From Aureobasidium sp. EXF-3400 (taxonomy: Eukaryota; Ascomycota; Dothideomycetes; Dothideales; Saccotheciaceae), in NCBI GenBank assembly GCA_024195585.1, contig SWBL01000158.1:45630-109629 (forward strand): 64,000 nucleotides of DNA. Reading direction: 5' to 3'. The stretch's first letter is position 1. Each line of letters begins with the position of its first letter. The translations under genes were made by a program, and so were the position numbers. Under the pieces are notes generated by a model that saw only the letters and a list, made by a program, of their open reading frames with translations, had not been told where the DNA came from and made no database searches. Shown here piece after piece: positions 55,791-64,000 of this stretch.

Positions 55791-58700
55791 TCAAAACCTC
55801 GTTCTACTGCTCGCCCGGCTATGGCTTCTTGTGCCACCGTCACCGCCACTACTTTTATCCTTACTTCCCAAACTCAAGAAGCTCAATCTCTTCTTGATAG
55901 AAGCACGTCTACCTCTGGGTTTGTGTGGCGCTTGTTCGGTGTGTTGTGTGTCGATAGTGAGGACATCGCTGGGTGCTCTCTCACGCATCGACCCAGGCAT
56001 CTGCGGCACTTCTGTATTCTGCCACGCTGCGGATCTCAATCGCCAATCCCTCGAAGGATATATCGCATGCAACTCTAACAAAAAGCTGTCCTCAAAGCCG
56101 GCTCGCAGAATCTCTTTGATGTGCGTAGGGATGAATGGAGAAGAAATGGCGAGTTCGATGCTGCGGGCATGGTCTTCCAAGGAGATGACTAGAATATCTC
56201 GCAGTTGTGTTTCCTTAGTTTTTGGCTCGCCAAAGGCATCGTGGTACATGCTTTGGGCTTCTGCCATGGTGTTGTTGGCGGTGCTGCCTGTTCCTGGCCG
56301 GGACTGGAACGATTCAAGGAGTTTGTGATACTCGGCGACACTGCCACTGGTACTTGTGTCTACGCTCGATTGAATAGCCTCAATCAGTGTTTCCACGTGG
56401 GATTCTCCTTTGCTGGCAGTGGAGTGAGTTGCGACTGCTATGTTCAACGTCTTGCGCTGGGTACGATCGATGGCTGCTTGCATTGGTGTCAAGACTACTC
56501 TTTCTTCTCTGGTGATGGGACTATAAGACAATACTGTCGGGAACGCTGTTTGAGCATAGAAGACCGTCTTTTCGACAACTTGGTCGATGACGCTGATAGC
56601 TGGGTTATCGTGGCGGCTCGTCATAGCAAACGCTGTAGGTTGAGCGGTCAGACAGTGCTCCCTATATCCTGGTGCGACACCGCCTTGCTGGTTGATAGGA
56701 TGCAACTGGTTCTTGTACACAGTGACAGGGCTGATCTTGACAGCAGGATCACTTGTCGATGATGTGGGATTGGTGTAGTCCGGTCCCAAGTTCGAGACGT
56801 AGGGATATTGCACTTGGAGCAAGGTTGCAAAACTCTTTCTGTCACAATTCGCGGGACCTTCGAAAATGAAGTGCTGACCACGTACAGACCCAGGGAAGAG
56901 TTCATGGTCGCTGAAGGCCACGTAGAAGAATCGGGGCAGTGGTACTGGCCCGGCAGCCAAAGTGTTGTAAATGCGTGCCTCATCGAAGCGAACTTGCGCG
57001 ATACCAGCAGCGTCCCAGGTAGCTTCACGCCCTCCGGCAAGTTGTTTAAGAGTTTTGAGAACGTTCTCCCAACAGTAGCCCTTCTCGAAGTACATGGCCA
57101 TGGTTCGATATAGACGATCCTTTCGTGATTGTACCAGCTCTGTGGGGGTTTCAAGCCCAGGTATCTTCGCTGGGGCAAGAATTCTAGAAGGCTGACTCTC
57201 GTTCAATACCTCGATGTGGAGGTTCAACGTACATGCTGCACTGGAATAGTTCTTGGCCTGGATATGGAGCTCGGTAAGCTCGTGGATTCGGCACACATAT
57301 GCTTCCTCCTGGCCACTCAATCGCAAGAACTCCATAAGACGTAGAAGTTGCACCATACGAGAAGCGGGGTCTCTCACATCGCCCAAATCAGCCAAAACAT
57401 TGAACAATCGACCGACCTCTAAGATCACCTCCATCACAGCTTCGAAAAGTGCATTCAACTCAGTATTTTTGACGATTGCAAAGTGCTTTCCAAGCCGTTC
57501 CAAGAAAGCTGATGCGAATGGGCTCTGTATGGCGGTATCTTCGCGGTGCATGGTGTCAAAGGCATTGATGATGGCTGCTTGAACCACACCAAGATTCTCG
57601 TTCAGTTGCCATTCACTGACGATGATGGAGCGCAATATATCAAGGCCAACAGACTGCAGTTGATCATGAAGCCCCATACAGAGTCTGACAATAGATGGAA
57701 TGACCTCAGTAGACAGGCCCACTTGATACCCACCAACTCGGTCCATAGGATAGAGCACTTGGACGTATTCTGGAGGAGCCTGCCAGCCTAAGCAAGCCCA
57801 ACCTGTCTGGAGGAGGTCGGCAGCGTCAGCGCGAATGTCTCCACCGATCGTCCAGATGGCTCGTCTTGTCTGTTCCGTGAAGGTTTCCATTGACACCGTT
57901 TTACTCAGGGCAAGGTCAATCAATATCTGGAACCAGAGTTCCCAGAGATCGGGGTTGAATTCCATGACATCGTTGACGCCGCTGTCATCTTCAGATGGTA
58001 CAAAGTTTGCAGACAGGATCTCAAGCAACCACCGAAGAGCAGGGACAGCGACCTTCGCATGAGTGACGTGCAAACTGAGCCACTGCGTTGGGAAGGCTTC
58101 TCCGTTGTGAATAGACTTGAACACCTTGAAAGCCTTCAACAGGAAGTCTTGTTGCATTGTCTTTGAATCGGATGGAGTACCACTTAAGAAGAGTTGGCCT
58201 TGTGGTGGCCCATTCTGGAAGAACGAGTCTAGCACCGCGGCGATTTCCATCAAGACCTCAGAAGGTACCTTTGCCGCATCTACGGGCATGCTAAGGAAGG
58301 GGTAGTGATCTGGGAACAGATATGACAGAGACTTTTTCGGCTTGCCGATGGAAAGAGAAGATACCCTCCCATGGTTTCCATTTTCCAGGTACTCGTTGAT
58401 GACATGGTACGCGTCTACAAGTCTCCATATATAATGTAAGGACTGTACAGAATTGGTGATCTGCGCTTGCTGAGTGCGTAGAATCGAACAACACATTCTG
58501 ACGCCTTCTATCTTTTGCTCGGACAAGTTGGATGCGTCTGGCCAATAGTCCTCAAGCCATCCTATCGTCAAAGCATGGAGCTTGAGTGATGCATCAGGAG
58601 CGGAGAAAGTATGTTGACCAGATAACTCCTTGATCATGATCAGCCTGTGGATGCGCAGACCGCCCTTCTTGCTTGCTGATGCAGTCATCATACCATCAAC

Positions 58701-61685
58701 GACATCCAGGATATCATCTGCGGCCATGACATGAGCAAGCTCAGGAAGCCACGAAGAAAAGTGTTGCATCAAGATCGTCTGAGTTCCATAAAGATCTTCT
58801 CTTGGATTGCGCATCAAGTTCACCAATGCGATCAATACAGAAGAGACGGCATTATTTAATGATGAAGTGCTTCGTGGTGATCCAGATTGGCTACGATTCG
58901 TAACAAATTTCATGACTTGGCCAGAGACTTTCAAAGTACTGCGCAGCTCTCGTGCATCTTCAACCTCGTATGGCCTGCTGATAAAGGCACGCAAGGCCCT
59001 GCACACACCCTTGGCGGCGTCATGCGAATGTTGACGGTCCTGGATGTATTCATCGAATAGATCTTTCGTGCTACTGAATCGGCGATCGCGTGTGAGATGG
59101 AGCATGTGAACTAGGCACGACAACGCTCGCTCAGTGAAGTTCTCCCCGAGACTGACTCCTGTTCCGGTGTCATCATCCACACGGTAAAAGACGTCAAAAA
59201 TCTTGTCAAGTGCTGTCAAAACAGGCTTGAAGAATTTGACAATCTCAGCATCTGGGGCCTGCTTGAATCCTCCCAATAGAGGCATAAGACCTTGCACCGT
59301 CGTCCCGTCCCACTGCACAAGTGAGCTGATGGTTGGGTCCTGAGGGGTAGTACTACTGCTAAGCGTAACGTCTACTGACAATGCAGCCATCGGAGTATTG
59401 TCCTGTATCTGCAGTTGATCGAGGCGTGATGGCAGCATCTGATATGCACCTCTGCCATGGACAGTACTGGCAGTATACTCACTATAGTCCCACAAAGCTA
59501 GTGTCTGTTGACCATGAGTGCACACAGCTCCCTGGTGATCCCATAGAGGTATCCAGGCCAACGCAAAAGGAAAGTGGTTGCCTTCTGCAATACTGAGAAC
59601 AACATGAGCGTGTGGGAGATCTTCATTAAGAACTGACAGACGAATAGTCTGATTCCAAATCTCGCTGCGGTCGATAGCTGATGTCCTATAAGCAGTATGC
59701 GGTGGGCGGTTCGATGCTGGCCAGACAGAGTTCTCAATACGCTTTCCAGCCTCGGTCCGCACTTCGAGAGTCAGCTGAAGGTTTCTCAAATCCGCTTCGT
59801 TAGGTATGGCAACACTCCCTTCTTGCGGATGGAAGCAATGAGCACCAGACGGTAGAATAGGCTCTTTGAGGGTAAGGTAAACATCGCTGCGTTGATGGGC
59901 CGATCCAGAAGCTAGGTTCAGTGCCTGAGTACAGTACACATCCCTCAGCAGAGCAGGGTGGTCTTTGATGAGAACATCAGAGCTCGGATGAGCGAAGGCA
60001 TGCAAATCGAGCTGGAACTTGCCGACTGATGGCGCTTTGGTAAAGCTGCCCATCGGGCTGCGGACGAGATTCTTGATAACCTCTTCCCAGCCATCTGCAC
60101 CGACAACAGGTTCCTCGATGACTTCTTCAAAGGCCTCAGCTGGAGTCCAGAGCGAGATACTATGAGTAGTGTTGCCATGTTGACGGATGAGTTCACCGAT
60201 CTCGACTGCGCCGTAGCCAATGACACGTCTCAATTTCTTTTCTGCTGTCGCGGGACGTCCTTGTGCGTCTACCACAACGGGTGTTTGTGGCCGACCTCTT
60301 ATTTTTGATCGTGATGACTCCCGAGTCGGCGGTCGTGCTTGCTCTCGAGAACTGCTTCTTTCAAGATTCTTACGACCGCGTTGACTGCCCCAAAGGAAGC
60401 TACGACGCGCACCCGCGCTTTCCGATCGACTATGAGATTCCGGTCGATCTGCTTGAGGCGTTGTTTGAGAAGCTGCGATGACTCGTTTCCGGGGCGCTTC
60501 TTCTCTGTGAAGCAGGCAGACCAGGTACAGATGAGAACTTGGATCAGTTGCACTGCCTATCTCCGCCTTCGTCAAGTCTGTAAACAATGTTTTGGGTAAC
60601 TGGTTGGGGGTGAGACTTTCGAGCGAGTGACGATCGAAAGGCACTTCGACGGCATAGACCTCAGACACGGCACGTGGTACAGCATCTGATGCTTGACGAC
60701 ACAAGTACATATGCAACACTCCTGGCTCGCCACTCCTATCACCGGTTTGTTTCAGGTCAACCAACAGATGGGAAACCAAGGACTCTTGAGTAGGTGGAGG
60801 AGGAGGTCTATCACGCATGCTCATGAGCGCCTGTAATTCCAGCATTTCCGGGATGCTGTCCTGCGCAGTAAGAATGCGACCCTTCTCCTGTGGACTCCGC
60901 ACGATGACTTCTCCATGGAGCAGCTTGTTTCCGTCAACCAGATCCCAGACTGTCCTCTCTCTCAAAGATGCCAACTCTTTTTCGGTCAGAAGGTCGTGTA
61001 TTAGCTGTTTGCGCGCGTTGTCCAATCTACCAGCCAGATCTGACAGCTTTTCCAAGAGCTCGTACTCGTGGTTTAGTACCAACTGGTGTACATGGGTAGA
61101 ATGCCACTCGCGCAGGCATGAGGATATTTCGTCGACCAGGGGTTCTTCGTTGGAGAAAGGAGTCGCATCACCGATGCGAAGAGCAGGGAGAGGGGCCTCT
61201 TCTTTGAGAGAGCCCACCGGCCTCGGCTGCACGTCAATGGGTAGCAGGTGTGTGTCGTTGGGTTTGTGTGGGAATAATCTTGTCCTCCTCTTCGATTTTC
61301 CTCGACGCGGCGCATTCGTCGATAGTTCCAGGGGGTTATGGCCGTTCTGAGCACCACCGTTTGCTTGGACTTCATCCAATCGTTCCTTCTCTTGTTCAGT
61401 AGCTTGGTCTTCCTCGGTCAGGACCTCCCGGACCTGGATGCAGTTGCGTGGGAAGATGCCAGCATTTGCTCGTGGCATGAGTGCCTGGCCGTCCTGACAT
61501 TCCAGACCCGTAAGGATGGATGGTTGCGACAGTAGCCATCCTCGACACCACTCAAGAGCGGTGCCACCTACTTCGGTAACATAGACATCGTCGCCAATCT
61601 CAAGGGCGATATCGTTCGGGTTACTCGCTTCGAATCGCTGCACGCATACAGCATGTACGATGTGTTTGACCGGTCGCCACGACAT
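55791..61685 (-). CDS. DOCK-family Rho/Rac guanine-nucleotide exchange factor
   Basis: One uninterrupted exon encodes 1,964 residues. An N-terminal SH3-like domain (about 8-88: AVCVQRFEASNPNDIALEIGD ... WCRGWL ... GIFPRNCIQV) is followed by a basic linker, a DHR-1/C2-like region starting near residue 598 (RSDVYLTLKEPIL), a long helical middle, and a DHR-2 exchange domain (about 1420-1830) including ELHIQAKNYSSAACTLNLH and FYVAFSD with EGPANCDRKSF. The tail is basic and Ser-rich (ASIKKRLSFLSL). Family members (animal DOCK180, yeast Dck1) activate Rac-type GTPases with an ELMO partner and control polarity and actin. Absence of introns over 5.9 kb is striking but the frame is clean. Confidence 0.92.
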   Translation of the reverse strand: MSWRPVKHIVHAVCVQRFEASNPNDIALEIGDDVYVTEVGGTALEWCRGWLLSQPSILTGLECQDGQALMPRANAGIFPRNCIQVREVLTEEDQATEQEKERLDEVQANGGAQNGHNPLELSTNAPRRGKSKRRTRLFPHKPNDTHLLPIDVQPRPVGSLKEEAPLPALRIGDATPFSNEEPLVDEISSCLREWHSTHVHQLVLNHEYELLEKLSDLAGRLDNARKQLIHDLLTEKELASLRERTVWDLVDGNKLLHGEVIVRSPQEKGRILTAQDSIPEMLELQALMSMRDRPPPPPTQESLVSHLLVDLKQTGDRSGEPGVLHMYLCRQASDAVPRAVSEVYAVEVPFDRHSLESLTPNQLPKTLFTDLTKAEIGSATDPSSHLYLVCLLHREEAPRKRVIAASQTTPQADRPESHSRSESAGARRSFLWGSQRGRKNLERSSSREQARPPTRESSRSKIRGRPQTPVVVDAQGRPATAEKKLRRVIGYGAVEIGELIRQHGNTTHSISLWTPAEAFEEVIEEPVVGADGWEEVIKNLVRSPMGSFTKAPSVGKFQLDLHAFAHPSSDVLIKDHPALLRDVYCTQALNLASGSAHQRSDVYLTLKEPILPSGAHCFHPQEGSVAIPNEADLRNLQLTLEVRTEAGKRIENSVWPASNRPPHTAYRTSAIDRSEIWNQTIRLSVLNEDLPHAHVVLSIAEGNHFPFALAWIPLWDHQGAVCTHGQQTLALWDYSEYTASTVHGRGAYQMLPSRLDQLQIQDNTPMAALSVDVTLSSSTTPQDPTISSLVQWDGTTVQGLMPLLGGFKQAPDAEIVKFFKPVLTALDKIFDVFYRVDDDTGTGVSLGENFTERALSCLVHMLHLTRDRRFSSTKDLFDEYIQDRQHSHDAAKGVCRALRAFISRPYEVEDARELRSTLKVSGQVMKFVTNRSQSGSPRSTSSLNNAVSSVLIALVNLMRNPREDLYGTQTILMQHFSSWLPELAHVMAADDILDVVDGMMTASASKKGGLRIHRLIMIKELSGQHTFSAPDASLKLHALTIGWLEDYWPDASNLSEQKIEGVRMCCSILRTQQAQITNSVQSLHYIWRLVDAYHVINEYLENGNHGRVSSLSIGKPKKSLSYLFPDHYPFLSMPVDAAKVPSEVLMEIAAVLDSFFQNGPPQGQLFLSGTPSDSKTMQQDFLLKAFKVFKSIHNGEAFPTQWLSLHVTHAKVAVPALRWLLEILSANFVPSEDDSGVNDVMEFNPDLWELWFQILIDLALSKTVSMETFTEQTRRAIWTIGGDIRADAADLLQTGWACLGWQAPPEYVQVLYPMDRVGGYQVGLSTEVIPSIVRLCMGLHDQLQSVGLDILRSIIVSEWQLNENLGVVQAAIINAFDTMHREDTAIQSPFASAFLERLGKHFAIVKNTELNALFEAVMEVILEVGRLFNVLADLGDVRDPASRMVQLLRLMEFLRLSGQEEAYVCRIHELTELHIQAKNYSSAACTLNLHIEVLNESQPSRILAPAKIPGLETPTELVQSRKDRLYRTMAMYFEKGYCWENVLKTLKQLAGGREATWDAAGIAQVRFDEARIYNTLAAGPVPLPRFFYVAFSDHELFPGSVRGQHFIFEGPANCDRKSFATLLQVQYPYVSNLGPDYTNPTSSTSDPAVKISPVTVYKNQLHPINQQGGVAPGYREHCLTAQPTAFAMTSRHDNPAISVIDQVVEKTVFYAQTAFPTVLSYSPITREERVVLTPMQAAIDRTQRKTLNIAVATHSTASKGESHVETLIEAIQSSVDTSTSGSVAEYHKLLESFQSRPGTGSTANNTMAEAQSMYHDAFGEPKTKETQLRDILVISLEDHARSIELAISSPFIPTHIKEILRAGFEDSFLLELHAIYPSRDWRLRSAAWQNTEVPQMPGSMRERAPSDVLTIDTQHTEQAPHKPRGRRASIKKRLSFLSLGSKDKSSGGDGGTRSHSRASSRTRF

Positions 61686-63764
61686 GTGTATAGAACTAGC
61701 TTCTTCCGTTCATGTATGCGCGTATTTCTTGGGCCGAGGAAGAATTTACAGCAGTAGAGAGCGTATCGTGTGGGCTTAGCGGTGAGTGGTGGATCGAGCA
61801 CGAGGGCAGCTTGGAGCTGGGGTTAGTCGAGTGTTTCCAGAGATGACTAGCTCACGAGCGACCGTCTCGACGTGTAAGTTTGTACAAGGGCGAAGGGACC
61901 AGCTGCGACAGCACGAAGGTTTGAGGCCACTTGCCGTCGTTTCGGATATCTATGCACCTACAAGTCCGCGCTTTTCTTGGTCTTGTCTGTCTCTTGCTGT
62001 CCTGCTTCTTTGCTGCTTCGGCTCATTGGTATTTTGAGAGTTGAGGATTATGCGACTTCCAATCTGCGTGTTTCGTAACACTTTGTGACATGGGATATGG
62101 AAGGCTTCTTCACAATTGATGACTCCTATACCAGCTGCTGACGAACGCGCTCAGGGTACTCGACCCGAAGACTATTTCGGGCTATTGCAAGTGGCTTCAG
62201 GGCACAGACCATCTCATCTGCTTGAAGGTTGCACTGTCTCAGCATCGACTGCCGATCCTCCATGTATTGCGAAATACTACTCCGTACTGTGTGACTTGTG
62301 TCCGCAGCAACTGTCGCCCGTCCGTGGTGGTACATGTGTCAATGTCAGGATTGCCGATGTGTACGGAGTAATGGATTATCGTCTTTGGAGTTGGCTCAAG
62401 GGTTGTTGCTCTGCTGACCCTGTGCCTTGTCGTCTGCTCATCGCACAAAACGATCATTGAGTTATCGGGAGGTACTTTTGGTTCAAATCGTAGACGCGTC
62501 CAGCAAGAGCAGACAGAATGATGTTTTCGAATGGCACTTGATTTTTCTCCCGGACCTGGTGTTTGTATACCGCAATACCGGGGACAATGTTTTTATTTAC
62601 CAATCGCAACTTTGTGTCAGCGCCGCCCAGCTACCGACATACTTAGAAGATTAAGAGCGAGGTTGAACTTATGCCGAGTTCCTCTTATAGCGCAGTAACT
62701 CGTGGAAGCGTGGGACTTGGTCCAGCCGTGCTTTCTACTGACACAATGAGTCTCGCCGGGTCGTGAGATGTATAATCAAGAGAATTCGAGATCCCACGAA
62801 ATATGAGGCCAGACACTTCGTTCATACTACCCTTCTTGGCAAGGATCTCTCTGGTACTTTCTGTGATTATGACAGACCCGGAAAGTGGAAAATTCGGTGG
62901 AAAAGGTTGGAACAAGGAAGGAGGAAAGAGAAGGGAAGTGTAGGAAGGATACAATAACCGGTTGTACGGCGTCAGAAGTGTGGGCTAGAGCTACGATGAG
63001 TTGCTGCAAGGCAGATATGATGTTACGCTTTAACTTACAAGTGAACTACATTCACCTTTGCCCAGATGTCAACAGCAACATTGACTGATACTGTACTTGG
63101 ACAGACAAGCCCTGTTCTTGTTCATGAAGAACCTGGCCTGGAATATCTGTCATGGAGCGGCATTAACAGTGCGTGGTCACTCCGGCAGAGTTCCAGCTCC
63201 GAGTACTTTAAAGGGAAAAGATAAAAGCTAAAGAGCTCTTGTACATAGTTGAAGACCAGGAATGTCTGTCAAACTGAAACCGTGGGGGAAAGGACGAAAC
63301 ACACCCTACCTTGACCTACTGTACTAGATAAAATAGTGATATGCATCCCGGTCTCTTTGGAAGCAGTATACATTGGTGCAGTGAGAGAAGATGGATCAAG
63401 TCGAATGAGTCGCGTGCTCAAGGTGTCTCCTCTGAAGCATTCGGCTTGGCAGTGCTCTTGCCTTGCAAACCTCGAGACAGTTCGCCCCTCGCAGCTCCAC
63501 AGTATGCGCAGAATTGGAGAAAAACGTAATGCTTGCTATTTGCCACTTGGTCATGAAGCATTGAACACTTTGTGGATGTTGAGTGAGTGGAGGCAGAGTC
63601 CAGACGTGCAGACAGACATGAAAATCACATGACGCTGGTGCGCAGACGCTAAGCGAGGACCACCGTGCCAAGACTTGCACTCTGGGCTTTTGCAAATTTC
63701 AGCAGCCTCCTCACTCTCGTTTTTCGCAGGTCATCCTCGTTGTCAACTAACCACAGCAGTCAAC
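61686..63764. other. 2-kb intergenic region, DOCK gene / RPL3
   Basis: This divergent region holds both promoters. Short frames up to 114 codons show no domain. Two TACTCCGTA/TACGGAGTA motifs sit 84 bases apart (62278-62286 and 62362-62370). Confidence 0.45.
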
Positions 63765-64000
63765 ATGTCGCACAGAAAGTTCGAGGCTCCCCGTCACGGC
63801 TCTTGTCAGTACCAGCATCGCCTACAGCAACCACCGCCAGCTCGCCAGGACCAATTGCTAACGCGCGCGCACAGTGGCCTTCCTTCCTCGCAAGAGAACC
63901 ATCCACCACCGTGGTAAGGCCAAGTCGTTCCCCAAGGATGACTCCAAGAAGCCCGTCCACTTGACTGCTGCCATGGGCTACAAGGCCGGCATGTCCACCA
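63765..64000 (+). CDS. RPL3: 60S ribosomal protein L3, 5' part (cut by window edge)
   Basis: Exon 1 (63765-63804) encodes [13 protein letters not shown] and part of Leu; exon 2 starts at 63875 and reads [20 protein letters not shown] onward to the window edge. This is the universal uL3 N-terminus. The 70-base intron has a perfect CTAAC branch element (63858 region) and CACAG end. uL3 lies near the peptidyl-transferase centre. About 55 of an expected 390 residues are visible. Confidence 0.96.

Overview
The window is nuclear DNA of a filamentous ascomycete. Genes carry short introns (mostly 48 to 65 bases, GT...AG), the coding set is typical of Pezizomycotina, and ribosomal, mitochondrial, cell-wall, transporter and secreted-enzyme genes are mixed without operons. 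Gene style and content suggest a Dothideomycete, possibly Aureobasidium-like, but that placement is inference. I built 24 protein-gene models (one cut by the right edge), one multiply frameshifted zinc-finger pseudogene and one short transporter relic. Summed exons of every complete model divide by three.

Layout: 1.6-7.7 kb holds a KRE6/SKN1 beta-glucan synthesis protein (+), COX11 (-), a zf-HIT protein (+) sharing a 145-base divergent promoter with COX11, and a signal-peptide-bearing agmatinase-like ureohydrolase (-). 8.5-13.4 kb has a MATE exporter (-) and a choline/GABA-type permease (+) transcribed apart from a 1.6-kb shared region. 14.3-15.5 kb is a decayed gene with tandem zinc fingers (-). 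16.0-21.5 kb has an MFS carrier and the corepressor CYC8/SSN6 (both -). 22.9-29.8 kb holds HMG-CoA lyase (-), DPH1 (+) and dynactin p150Glued (+). 30.5-34.1 kb has a small unrecognised protein (+), a CCC1/VIT iron transporter (-) and a secreted acid phosphatase (-). 34.8-45.2 kb is an accessory stretch: membrane-anchored multicopper oxidase, PTR2 peptide transporter, sulfotransferase-like protein, an intron-lacking PTR2 relic and a pectin lyase, all +. 45-53 kb is gene-poor apart from a hexose transporter and a Ser-rich GPI-type wall protein (+). 53.3-64 kb has ribosomal protein S8 (+), a metallophosphoesterase (-), a 1,964-residue DOCK-family exchange factor (-) and the 5' end of ribosomal protein L3 (+).

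No biosynthetic cluster, CRISPR array, convincing tRNA or intact transposon was seen. The genes look independently regulated. Several serve nutrient capture and plant-surface life (pectin lyase, hexose, peptide and choline/amine uptake, acid phosphatase, multicopper oxidase). The most unusual structures are the zinc-finger pseudogene, whose fingers follow a C-x4-C-x18-C-x2-C pattern, and the PTR2 relic that lacks the parental intron.
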